In this document: piece after piece, positions 16,072 through 23,896 of the stretch
How the letters are laid out: the number at the start of each line of letters is the position of its first letter
Numbering within the stretch: the stretch's first letter is position 1
NCBI RefSeq assembly: GCF_000935025.1
Contig: NZ_CP010836.1
Location: 3,348,001 to 3,412,000 of the forward strand
From: Sphingomonas hengshuiensis
GTDB taxonomy: Bacteria > Pseudomonadota > Alphaproteobacteria > Sphingomonadales > Sphingomonadaceae
Length of the DNA stretch: 64,000 nt
Reading direction: 5' to 3'
Notes under the pieces: model-generated
The model's database searches: none
What the model saw: only the letters and a program-made list of their open reading frames with translations
Told to the model about the DNA's origin: nothing
Translations under genes and position numbers: made by a program

Positions 16072-18120
16072 TCAGGCGAGGGTGATCAGGATGTTGCCGA
16101 CGGCGTCGACGGTGGCGACGCAGCCGCTTTCGATCAGGGTGGTGGAATCCATCTCGATCACGATCGCCGGGCCGGGGATCACGTCCCCCGCCTCCAGCCG
16201 ATCGCGCGCATAGATCACCGCCGGGCGCATCTGCCCGTCCATCCACAGCTCGTGATCGCGCAGCTTGGCCTGTGCCGGGTCGCCATCGCCCTGCGGCAGG
16301 GCTGCGGCGGGCAGATCGGGGGCGACGCCCATCGCCACTGCGCGCAGGTTCACGATCTCATGATCGCTGTCCATGTTGAAGGTGAACAGCCGTTTATGCT
16401 CGGTATCGAAGCGCCCGGTCAGCCAGGCGATGCCGTTGGCGCGCAGGTCGTCGAGCGTCACTTCCATCGGCACTTCGAACGCCTGCCCCGCATAGCGGAC
16501 ATCGACTTCGAACGTCACCGTCACTTCGTCCTCGGCCACACCCTCCTCGGCAAGTTCGCGGCGCGTCTGGACCGACATGTCCTCCAATATCGCGATCAGC
16601 GCATCGAGCGAGGTCTCCCCCGCCAGCCGCGAGAAGCTGCGCGCCGTCTCGGTCCGCATCCGCGTGGTGGCGTCGCCCAGCGCGCACAGCACGCCGGGGC
16701 TGACCGGCGAGACGGCGGGCCAGCTTCCCATCAGGCGGGCGACGGCGTTGACGTGCAGCGGCCCCGCCCCGCCAAAGCCCATCAGCGCGAAGTCGCGCGG
16801 GTCATAACCCTGCTGGACCGAGATCATGCGCAGCGCGCCGAACATATTCTCGTTCACAATGTCGATGATCCCGCGCGCGGCGGCGAACAGGTCGATACCC
16901 AGCGCGTCGGCGATGGTCTGCACGGCCCTCTTCGCACCCTCACGATCCAGCGTGAACGTACCGCCGAGCAGCGATTCGGGCAGATACCCCAGCACGACAT
17001 TGGCGTCGGTCACGGTCGGCAGCGTGCCGCCCTTGCCATAGGCGACCGGCCCCGGCACCGCGCCCGCCGATTGCGGGCCGACGCGCAGCGCCTTGGTCAA
17101 TTCGGGGACATAGGCAATCGATCCGCCGCCCGCACCCACGGTCTTCACGTCGAGCGCGGAGGCGCGGACGGACAGATGCCCCACCTCGGTCGTCCGCACC
17201 CGCCGCGCCGCGAGATTCTCGATCAGCGCCACGTCGGTCGAGGTGCCGCCGACGTCGAGCGTCAGGATGTTCTTGAGGCCGGCATTCTTGCCCACCCAGA
17301 TCGCGCCGGTCACGCCGCCTGCCGGGCCCGACATCAGCAGCGACACCGGATGCTCCTCCGATTTCTCCGACGACATCAACCCGCCATCGGAGCGCAGCAG
17401 CGACAGCCGCCCGGCCATCCCCGCGCCGCGCAGCTTGTCGCGCAGGTTGCGGACATAGCGGCCGACGATCGGGCGCACGGCGGCGTTGGCGACGGTGGTC
17501 AGCGTCCGCTCATATTCCTGCATCTCGGGCAGCACGACATGGCTCAGCGACACCGGCACGCCGGGCAGGATTTCCGCCGCAAGTTCGGCGACGCGAAGTT
17601 CGTGCGCGCCGTTGAGATAGGCGTTCATCAGGCTGATCGTCAGCGCCTCCACGCCCTGCGCCTTCAGCGTTTCCAGCGCGGCGCGGATGTCGGCGTCATC
17701 GACGGGGCGGACCTCATTGCCGCGCGCGTCCATCCGCCCGGCGATTTCCACCGTATCCTCCAGCGCGGCGAGCGGCGTCGGCTTGGGCCACACGATCCAC
17801 CCGGCCAGCCCGCCCGGCACGAAGCTGCGGGCGATCTGCATCATCTGGCGATAGCCCTGCGTCACGACCAGCCCGACGCGCGCGCCCTTGCCCTCCAGCA
17901 CCGCATTGGTCGCGACCGTCGTGCCGTGGAGGAACAGCCGCACATCGGCGGGCGTGATCCCCGCCGCCGCGCAGATCGCATCGACGCCGGTCAATATGCC
18001 TTCCGAACTGTCGTGCGGCGTCGACGGCGTCTTGTGCCGCCAAAACGCGCTCGACTGTTCGTCGAACAACAACAAATCGGTGAAAGTGCCGCCGACATCG
18101 ACGCCGAGACGATAGCTCAT
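16072..18120 (-). CDS. Hydantoinase A/oxoprolinase-type ATPase subunit
   Basis: A 682-residue HyuA-family protein with the ASKHA-type ATPase fold. The phosphate-1 motif is MSYRLGVDVGGTFTDLLLF at the N-terminus. The connecting motif is LHGTTVATNAVLEGKGARVGLVVTQGY. The second half has LTLDVGGTSTDVALI and VGAGGGSIAYV. It would bind ATP and activate the amide or carboxylate worked on by HyuB. It is the first gene of the five-gene operon. A copy of the 17-bp dyad (18219-18235) lies about 100 bp upstream of its start, in the gap shared with a tail-to-head alpha/beta-hydrolase gene. Lactam or cyclic ureide opening is favoured over carboxylation only by the amidase-rich neighbourhood. Confidence 0.88.
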   Translation of the reverse strand: MSYRLGVDVGGTFTDLLLFDEQSSAFWRHKTPSTPHDSSEGILTGVDAICAAAGITPADVRLFLHGTTVATNAVLEGKGARVGLVVTQGYRQMMQIARSFVPGGLAGWIVWPKPTPLAALEDTVEIAGRMDARGNEVRPVDDADIRAALETLKAQGVEALTISLMNAYLNGAHELRVAELAAEILPGVPVSLSHVVLPEMQEYERTLTTVANAAVRPIVGRYVRNLRDKLRGAGMAGRLSLLRSDGGLMSSEKSEEHPVSLLMSGPAGGVTGAIWVGKNAGLKNILTLDVGGTSTDVALIENLAARRVRTTEVGHLSVRASALDVKTVGAGGGSIAYVPELTKALRVGPQSAGAVPGPVAYGKGGTLPTVTDANVVLGYLPESLLGGTFTLDREGAKRAVQTIADALGIDLFAAARGIIDIVNENMFGALRMISVQQGYDPRDFALMGFGGAGPLHVNAVARLMGSWPAVSPVSPGVLCALGDATTRMRTETARSFSRLAGETSLDALIAILEDMSVQTRRELAEEGVAEDEVTVTFEVDVRYAGQAFEVPMEVTLDDLRANGIAWLTGRFDTEHKRLFTFNMDSDHEIVNLRAVAMGVAPDLPAAALPQGDGDPAQAKLRDHELWMDGQMRPAVIYARDRLEAGDVIPGPAIVIEMDSTTLIESGCVATVDAVGNILITLA

Positions 18121-18218
18121 TCGGGTCCCTTTTAAATCTGGGAAGCGCGGCCAATGCCCGCTATTTGCCCCCCGACGGTCCAGCCCGAGGGCCCGAATCG
18201 CAATCGCCGCACCCGCCC

Positions 18219-18235
18219 TGCTCGCACAGCGGATA
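18219..18235. promoter_or_regulatory. 17-bp dyad, site 2 (putative operator)
   Basis: Reads tgctcg, cacag, cggata. It lies about 100 bp upstream of the hyuA start, just past the end of the alpha/beta-hydrolase gene, and would be placed to control the hyuA-hyuB-leuC-leuD-lyase operon. Confidence 0.42.
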
Positions 18236-18252
18236 GATTTGATCGGCGCGGG

Positions 18253-19086
18253 TCAGCGGTCGAGGAATGCCGTCACCGCCGCCGCAACGGCCTCGGGCGG
18301 CGGCATGCTGACGCCCGCGTCGATGCGATGGACCTGCGCATCGGGGAGCAGCGCGGCGGCACGCGCAGTGGCGTCGCCCAGCGGATCGACCTTCGCGGCG
18401 ACACACAAAGTCGGCTGGCCAAGCTCGGGCAACCGCGCCGCCATGTCGAAGTCGAACACCGCCTGATACCCCAGCCGAAAGGTCTCGATCGCCTTGATGA
18501 CTTCGACCACCCAGCGATGCAGGTCGCGCGGCGGCGGCAGCCCGGCACCGCGGAGCGCCCCCGCCGATTTGTCGTACCAGGGCCAGAACAATATCTGATC
18601 GCGGCAGAAATTATGCGCCCATAACAAATGCGATCCGTTGTGATCGGGCTCGATCACCGGGGCATAGCGCGCCATCATCGCGGCACGCTCGACGGCATCC
18701 CATAGCGGCACGCCGTCCAGCACCACGCGCCGCACCAGCCCCGGCGCCAGTGCCGCCAGCGCGACCGCGACGCACGCGCCGGTATGGGATCCGTACAGGT
18801 CGACCGGCCCGTCGGTCAGCCGAGCGATCCCCTGCGCCACGTCGGCTGCGAAATCGTCGATGGTCGGCGCGGCGGCGGGGTGCGGATCGCTGTCGCCCAG
18901 CCCCGCCATATCGGGCGCGATCACCCGGCGCCCGGCTATCGCGCGGATCAGCGGCACCATCTGCGCTGCCGATCCGGGCAGATGGTGCAGCACCACCAGC
19001 GGCGGCGCGCCTGAATCCGCCCCCTCCCGCTCGCGATAATGGATCTGGCGGGTGTCCAGATCGAGGAAATGGCGGCGCACGGTCAT
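18253..19086 (-). CDS. Alpha/beta-hydrolase-fold protein lacking the catalytic Ser and His (second)
   Basis: A 277-residue alpha/beta-hydrolase-fold protein starting MTVRRHFLDLDTRQIHYRE at 19086; the frame upstream belongs to antisense sequence. The oxyanion region is VVLHHLPGSAAQM. The nucleophile elbow is G99-S100-H101-T102-G103, again with His in the nucleophile place, and the Ser one residue early. The usual catalytic His region reads IDAGVSMPPPEAV, without His. The acid is probably the Asp in AAKVDPLGD. It resembles the protein at 7154-7960 in all three respects. It lies upstream of hyuA on the same strand and is divergent from the methyltransferase operon with a putative operator between them. 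The reaction is unknown and is probably not ordinary ester hydrolysis. Confidence 0.78.
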   Translation of the reverse strand: MTVRRHFLDLDTRQIHYREREGADSGAPPLVVLHHLPGSAAQMVPLIRAIAGRRVIAPDMAGLGDSDPHPAAAPTIDDFAADVAQGIARLTDGPVDLYGSHTGACVAVALAALAPGLVRRVVLDGVPLWDAVERAAMMARYAPVIEPDHNGSHLLWAHNFCRDQILFWPWYDKSAGALRGAGLPPPRDLHRWVVEVIKAIETFRLGYQAVFDFDMAARLPELGQPTLCVAAKVDPLGDATARAAALLPDAQVHRIDAGVSMPPPEAVAAAVTAFLDR

Positions 19087-19156
19087 GGCTCTTTCTCCCA
19101 CGGGGCACTGCCACCCTGTTCGAAAGCCAGTCCGCCCCGCGCCGCGAAGCCGCAAA

Positions 19157-19173
19157 TGATCGCAGGGCGAACA
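19157..19173. promoter_or_regulatory. 17-bp dyad, site 3 (putative operator)
   Basis: Reads tgatcg, caggg, cgaaca. It lies between the divergent alpha/beta-hydrolase (start 19086) and methyltransferase (start 19285) genes. Confidence 0.45.
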
Positions 19174-19284
19174 TTCCGCCCCGCGACCGACGCAGCCGAT
19201 CGGCACCGCCTTAAAGAAGCGGGATTGTCGAATGTGGCGCGACATGGTCTCGATGGCCGCGAAGGCGCATCCCGGAGGTTCATC

Positions 19285-20499
19285 ATGCTCAACACCTTTC
19301 AGCAATCGTGGCACGCGATGCTGCCGACCAATTCGGTGGACGAGGGCGCGCGGCAGGAATTCGCCAAGAGCCTGAAGCAGTTCATCCAGCAGGGCATCCT
19401 CCCCGGCCTTGGCCCGGTGTACCAGGCGCGCGCCGCCCGCCGCTTCGAACGCGAACAGGGCCGCCCGCCCGCCGACCGCCACGACATCCGCAAGGCGATG
19501 GTCCCCGATCTGTATTTCCAGAGCTATGCCGCGGTGAACCGGATCAGCCAGGAACTGCTGTGGGAAAGCGTGATCGACAGCATCGACCATGATCTCGACC
19601 GCCTCCGCGCCGAGGCGGAGGCGCAGTCGGGGCGCAACAAGGGGCAGTTGCTGATCCCCGAGACGTTCGACGTGCCCCGCTATGTCGCCGCGCTCGACAT
19701 TCATTGCATGCCCGGCGGCTATGCCGGCGACGGACGCACCAGCGATGTCGGGCTGGGCGTGCTCTATGATCGCGGCGTCTATCTCTATTCGATGGGCTAT
19801 ACCGGCCCCAATAACGACGATCTGGGCCGGTCGGTCTGCAATTATATCAAGCGGCGGCTGGACGGCTTCACGCCGAAGCGCATCCTCGACCTGGGCTGCA
19901 CCGTCGGCCATTCGACGCTGCCCTATAAGGAGCTGTTCCCCGAGGCGGAGGTGTGGGGCGTCGACGTCGCCGCGCCGCAGGTGCGCTATGCCCATGCCCG
20001 CGCGGGCGCGCTCGGCTTCGACGTCAATTTCGCGCAGATGAATGCAGAGGCGACCAGCTTCCCCGACGGGCATTTCGATCTGGTCGTCAGCCACATCCTG
20101 CTCCACGAAACCTCGGGCAAGGCGATGCCAAGGGTGTTCGCGGAGTGTCACCGGCTGCTCGCGCCCGGCGGATACATGATCCACGCCGATCTGCCGCCCT
20201 TCGACCTGATGGACCCGTTCACCCAGTTCATCCTGGACAACGAAACCTATTACAACAACGAGCCTTTCTGGGGCGCGATGCGCGAACGGGATCAGGTCGA
20301 GCTGGCAGTGAAGGCCGGGTTCGATCGCGACGCGATCCGGTTCGACACCGCGCCGATGGCGGTGATGGAGTTCGCCGCCGCCGCCGATGGCTATAGCCAG
20401 GATGCGGCCGGCGCAGTCGCCGACCGCGAGTTCACCGCAGGCGAGTTCGCCCCCGGCGGCGGCTGGGAAGTGCTGATCGCGCAGAAGCAGAAGGGTTGA
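19285..20499 (+). CDS. Class I SAM-dependent methyltransferase with a helical N-terminal domain
   Basis: A 404-residue protein. The start MLNTFQQSWHAML is set by a ggagg site at 19274-19278. The SAM-binding Rossmann motif I is ILDLGCTVGHST at 200-211, motif II is VWGVDVA, and the post-I/IV region has FDLVVSHILLHETS and AECHRLLAPGGYMIHADL. About 195 residues precede the SAM domain, with no motif I recognise. The substrate is unknown; O- or C-methylation of a pathway intermediate is possible. It is the first gene of a four-gene operon with the 117-aa orphan, an FAD oxidase and an FAD monooxygenase, and a putative operator lies 112 bp upstream. Confidence 0.82.
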   Translation: MLNTFQQSWHAMLPTNSVDEGARQEFAKSLKQFIQQGILPGLGPVYQARAARRFEREQGRPPADRHDIRKAMVPDLYFQSYAAVNRISQELLWESVIDSIDHDLDRLRAEAEAQSGRNKGQLLIPETFDVPRYVAALDIHCMPGGYAGDGRTSDVGLGVLYDRGVYLYSMGYTGPNNDDLGRSVCNYIKRRLDGFTPKRILDLGCTVGHSTLPYKELFPEAEVWGVDVAAPQVRYAHARAGALGFDVNFAQMNAEATSFPDGHFDLVVSHILLHETSGKAMPRVFAECHRLLAPGGYMIHADLPPFDLMDPFTQFILDNETYYNNEPFWGAMRERDQVELAVKAGFDRDAIRFDTAPMAVMEFAAAADGYSQDAAGAVADREFTAGEFAPGGGWEVLIAQKQKG

Positions 20500-20507
20500 G
20501 AGCGAGC

Positions 20508-20861
20508 ATGTCCGGCCAGCAAAAGATGCAGCGCAGCGCCAAGGGCAAGCGCCCCGGCTTTTTCGACGAGCCCGCGCTCGACCAGATGATGTCGATGATC
20601 CTCGTGCTCACCAGCGAAATGTCGGTGCTGGGCGACCGCGTCGACCTGATGGAACGCGCCTTCGCCGCGCGGGGCATCGATATCGCCACCGAAATGGCGG
20701 CGCTCAAGCTCGACCAGCCCGCGCTGGAAGCGCGCGAGAGCCGCCGGCAGGCGCTGCTGGAGCGGCTATTCTACCTGATGCGCAAACAGGCCGACGAGTC
20801 GATCGCGCAGGAAACCGCCGACGGATATAAGGCGGTTATCGACGAGATCGCGGTTTCGTGA
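20508..20861 (+). CDS. Unrecognised 117-residue helical protein
   Basis: I do not recognise this gene. It starts MSGQQKMQRSAKGKRPGFFD at 20508, 8 bp after the methyltransferase stop, and its stop overlaps the GTG start of the FAD oxidase (GTGA), so it is translated within the operon. The N-terminus is basic. The rest is predicted helical, with heptad-like Leu/Met spacing (MMSMILVLTSEMSVLGDRV, then RQALLERLFYLMRKQADE). There is no signal peptide, Cys pair or known catalytic motif. A coiled-coil accessory or subunit for one of the neighbouring enzymes is the simplest suggestion. Confidence 0.75.
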   Translation: MSGQQKMQRSAKGKRPGFFDEPALDQMMSMILVLTSEMSVLGDRVDLMERAFAARGIDIATEMAALKLDQPALEARESRRQALLERLFYLMRKQADESIAQETADGYKAVIDEIAVS

Positions 20862-22420
20862 GCGCCGTGCCGTTGCTCGACACGCTGCGCGGGGCGGTCG
20901 GCGACGACCATGTCCTGACCGGCGACGCGGCGCTCCCCTTCGCGACCGATGTGTACGCGCTGCTCGGCGCACCGGTCGCAATGGTCCGCCCCGACAGCGT
21001 CGAGGCGTTGCAGGCCGTCGTGCGCGCGTGCGCGGCGGCGGGGCACAGCGTCCAGCTCCGCGGCGGCGGCGCATCCTATACCGATGGCTATCAGTCGCGC
21101 GATGCGGGCTATGTGCTGGTCGATCTCGGGCGGCTGAACCGCATCGTGGAGATCGACACCCATGGCGGCTTCGTCACGGTCGAGGCGGGCATGACCTGGG
21201 CGGCGCTGTCCGACGCGCTGGCGGCAAAGGGTTTCCGCACGCCGTTTCGCGGGCCCTTTTCGGGGCTGGTGGCGACGATCGGCGGATCGATGTCGCAGAA
21301 TTCGATCAGCCATGGATCGGGGATGTACGGCATCTCCGCCGAATCGGTGCTGGCGCTCGACATCGTCACGGCGGACGGCGCCCTGCTGCGCACCGGCGCG
21401 GGCGCGCTGGGCGGGCTGCCCTTCGCGCGGCATTTCGGTCCCGACCTCACCGGGCTGTTCACCGGCGATTGCGGCGCATTCGGGATCAAGGCGCGGATCA
21501 CGCTGCCGATCCTGCGCCAGCGCCCGACGCACGGCGTTATCTCCTTCGCCTTCCCCGATTTCGCCGCGACGCACGAAAGCATGCGGCGGATCGCACTGGA
21601 GCGAGTCGAGGACACGCATTTCGCGCTCGACGCCGCGCTGTCACAGGGCCAGATCGCGCGGCAGGAGCGCGCGGGCGCGACGCTTTCGATGGCGCTGTCG
21701 ATCCTGCGCACCTCGCCCTCCACGATGGCGGGCGTCCGTCAGGTGATCGCCGCGGGCCTGCTCGCCCGGCGCCAGATCCGCGCTTCGGCCTATATGACGC
21801 ATTACATCGTCGAGGGGTTCGACAAGCGCGAAGTCAATGCCCGCCTCCACCGCCTGCGCCAGCTCGTCGCGGGGCTGGGCAGCGAGATCGCGCCGACGGT
21901 GGCGTCGGTGGTGCGCGGGATGCCCTTCGCGCCACTGTTCAACACGCTTGGCCCGGCGGGCGAGCGCTGGGTGCCGGTCCACGGCATCCTGCCCCACCGC
22001 GCCGTCCCCGGCTTCCATGCCGCGCTGGAATCGTTCTACGCCGCGCAAAAGCCCGAGATGGAGCGGCTGGGGGTGTGGACCGGGGGCATGTTCTCCGCGG
22101 TCGGCACCAGCGGGTTCCTGTATGAGATCGCACTCTACTGGCCCGGCGCGATCACCGACTATCACCGCGCAGCAGTGCCCGCCGACTATCTCGCCGCGCT
22201 GCCCACCTATCCCGATAGCGCCGAGGTCAACGCCTTCGTCCATGGCTTCAAGGCCGGGCTGATCGCGCTCTATGCCGAACATGGCGCCGGCCAGTTCCAG
22301 ATCGGCAAGGCCTATCCCTATCTCGACCGCGTCGAGCCGCCGGTGCGCGGCCTGATCGAGGCAATCAAGACCCGGCTCGATCCCCAGCGGCGGATCGCGC
22401 CCGGCAATCTCGGGCTCTGA
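20858..22420 (+). CDS. FAD-linked oxidase (FAD_binding_4 / PCMH-type)
   Basis: A 520-residue flavoprotein with GTG start overlapping the previous stop. The FAD-binding PCMH domain covers about residues 35-215: MVRPDSVEALQAVVRACAAAG, then LRGGGASYTDGYQ, ATIGGSMSQNSISHGSGMYG and FTGDCGAFGIKARITLP. A C-terminal substrate-binding domain of the FAD-oxidase type ends DPQRRIAPGNLGL. No signal peptide is present. Such enzymes dehydrogenate alcohols, 2-hydroxy acids or 4-alkylphenols and pass electrons to a cytochrome, quinone or O2. It resembles the FAD oxidase at 32466-34076 in layout, especially the RTPF-x-GP-x-SGL and TIGG segments. Operon partners are a methyltransferase, the 117-aa protein and an aromatic-type monooxygenase. 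Confidence 0.87.
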   Translation: MSAVPLLDTLRGAVGDDHVLTGDAALPFATDVYALLGAPVAMVRPDSVEALQAVVRACAAAGHSVQLRGGGASYTDGYQSRDAGYVLVDLGRLNRIVEIDTHGGFVTVEAGMTWAALSDALAAKGFRTPFRGPFSGLVATIGGSMSQNSISHGSGMYGISAESVLALDIVTADGALLRTGAGALGGLPFARHFGPDLTGLFTGDCGAFGIKARITLPILRQRPTHGVISFAFPDFAATHESMRRIALERVEDTHFALDAALSQGQIARQERAGATLSMALSILRTSPSTMAGVRQVIAAGLLARRQIRASAYMTHYIVEGFDKREVNARLHRLRQLVAGLGSEIAPTVASVVRGMPFAPLFNTLGPAGERWVPVHGILPHRAVPGFHAALESFYAAQKPEMERLGVWTGGMFSAVGTSGFLYEIALYWPGAITDYHRAAVPADYLAALPTYPDSAEVNAFVHGFKAGLIALYAEHGAGQFQIGKAYPYLDRVEPPVRGLIEAIKTRLDPQRRIAPGNLGL

Positions 22421-22466
22421 CCCCCAACCATCTCCCCGCGCCATCCGGCGGGCACAGGAGCGACAC

Positions 22467-23630
22467 ATGCGAAGCGGTTCCATCCTCATCGTCGGCGGCG
22501 GCATCGGCGGGCTCACCACCGCGCTCGCGATGCGCCAGCACGGCTTCGACGTCGATGTGTTCGAGGCGGCACCCGCCTTTGCCAATGTCGGCGCGGGCGT
22601 GACGCTCGCCCCCAATGCAATGCGCGGCTTCGCGCATCTGGGCGTCGCGGACGCGATCGGCGCCCAGTCGATGGAGCCCGTGCGCCAGGCCGTGCGCCAT
22701 TGGCAGGACGGCCGCACGCTGATGACGCTCGAGCGCGGCAACCGCATGCGCGAGGAATATGGCGCACCCTATTACTACACCCACCGCGCCGATCTCCACG
22801 CGATCCTGGTCGACGCCGTGACGCAGGCGGGCGGGCGCATCCATATGGGCGCGCCGGTGACCGAGGTAGCGGCGCTGGACGATCGCGCGGAGCTGGTCAC
22901 GGCTGCGGGCACGCGCTTCTCGGGCGATCTGCTGATCGGTGCGGACGGCGTCAAATCGGCGGTCCGCCGCCCGCTCGACACTGCCGCCCCGCATTTCACG
23001 GGGCATGTCGCGGTGCGCGCGGTCGTCCCCGTCGACGACGAACTCCGCCCCTTTGTCGAGATGCCGGGCAATTTCATCGGGCCGGGCAAGATCGCCGTCT
23101 TCTACCCGTTGCGCGGCGGATCGCTGCTCAACCTCGTGTTTTTCAGCCGCGAGGCGGGCTGGACCGAGGAAGGCTGGACGATCCCCGCCACCCGCGCCGA
23201 GCTTCAGGCGTTGTTCGCGGGCTGGTGCGATCCGGTGCAGACGATGATCGCCCATGCCGACGAGACCCAGTTGTTCAAATGGGCGATCAACGCCCGCGCC
23301 CCGCTGTCGAGCTGGTCGATCGGCGGGCGCATCACGCTGCTGGGCGACGCCGCCCATGCGATGACGCCATTCCTCGGCCAGGGCGCGTCGAGCGCGATCG
23401 AGGATGGCGTGGTGCTCGCCCGCGCGCTGGCCGCTTCGGCGAGCGTGGCGGAGGCGCTGGGGCGCTATGAGGCCGCGCGGATCGATCGCACCACGATGAT
23501 CCAGAGCGAATCGAACCAGAATGCCGATCGCCTCCAGGGCGACGACGCCGAACTGTTCGGAATGAAGAAGCTCCGCAACGAAGAGACGCTCGGCCTGTTC
23601 GCCTATGATTGCGGGACGGTGGCGGTGTGA
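22467..23630 (+). CDS. FAD-dependent monooxygenase (salicylate/6-hydroxynicotinate hydroxylase type)
   Basis: A 387-residue single-component flavoprotein hydroxylase. The N-terminal dinucleotide motif is ILIVGGGIGGLTTALAMRQHG (residues 6-26). The DG motif is LLIGADGVKSAVR, and the FAD ribityl motif is ITLLGDAAHAMTPFLGQGASSAIEDG. The length matches salicylate 1-monooxygenase and NicC (about 380-430). It would hydroxylate an aromatic or heteroaromatic acid with NAD(P)H and O2 in the cytoplasm. It is the last gene of the methyltransferase operon and starts 46 bp after the FAD oxidase stop. The substrate is unknown, and no ring-cleavage dioxygenase lies next to it in the operon. Confidence 0.88.
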   Translation: MRSGSILIVGGGIGGLTTALAMRQHGFDVDVFEAAPAFANVGAGVTLAPNAMRGFAHLGVADAIGAQSMEPVRQAVRHWQDGRTLMTLERGNRMREEYGAPYYYTHRADLHAILVDAVTQAGGRIHMGAPVTEVAALDDRAELVTAAGTRFSGDLLIGADGVKSAVRRPLDTAAPHFTGHVAVRAVVPVDDELRPFVEMPGNFIGPGKIAVFYPLRGGSLLNLVFFSREAGWTEEGWTIPATRAELQALFAGWCDPVQTMIAHADETQLFKWAINARAPLSSWSIGGRITLLGDAAHAMTPFLGQGASSAIEDGVVLARALAASASVAEALGRYEAARIDRTTMIQSESNQNADRLQGDDAELFGMKKLRNEETLGLFAYDCGTVAV

Positions 23631-23749
23631 TCGCGACGATCCCGTGCCGGCGCGCGATAGGCGGGCGGCACGGGATCACCCTTGTGGCGGGAGAACACTG
23701 GATTGCGGCCAAGGCAATCGCATATTGCGGCGGGCAAACATGAAATGCG

Positions 23750-23845
23750 GTCATCCCAGCGACGGCTGGGATCCATTCAGTCGCTCCGCTCGACCCAAAA
23801 GCCCATACCGAGCACCGAATGGATCCTGACTTTCGTCAGGATGAC
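23750..23845 (+). repeat. 96-bp interspersed palindromic repeat, copy 2
   Basis: Same orientation, boundaries (gtcatcc ... ggatgac) and length as copy 1, with hairpins atcccagc/gctgggat and atcctgac/gtcaggat. The inner 50 bp are less conserved. It lies between two convergent monooxygenase genes. Confidence 0.85.
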
Positions 23846-23859
23846 AATGTGTTGTCATA

Positions 23860-23893
23860 TGCGATGCCCCGGGGACTTAGCCGGGGTGTCGCA
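23860..23893. terminator. Hairpin between convergent monooxygenase genes
   Basis: Arms tgcgatgccccgg and ccggggtgtcgca pair with two imperfect positions around an 8-nt loop. The hairpin sits 3 bp beyond the stop of the minus-strand monooxygenase. It has no T-run, so intrinsic termination is possible but not certain. Confidence 0.4.
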
Positions 23894-23896
23894 ATC

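Noticed and set aside
15913..18135. Plus-strand open frame of 740 codons over hyuA
   Set aside because: It is the antisense frame of HyuA; its composition is His/Arg-rich and has no recognisable domain.
2600..23630. Assignment of the cluster to aerobic nicotinate degradation (NicC, NicD, NicF, NicE analogs)
   Set aside because: A NicC-like monooxygenase, amidases, an isomerase-family protein and alpha/beta-hydrolases are present. No 2,5-dihydroxypyridine dioxygenase is visible, the alpha/beta-hydrolases lack the triad and the isomerase-like protein lacks one Cys.
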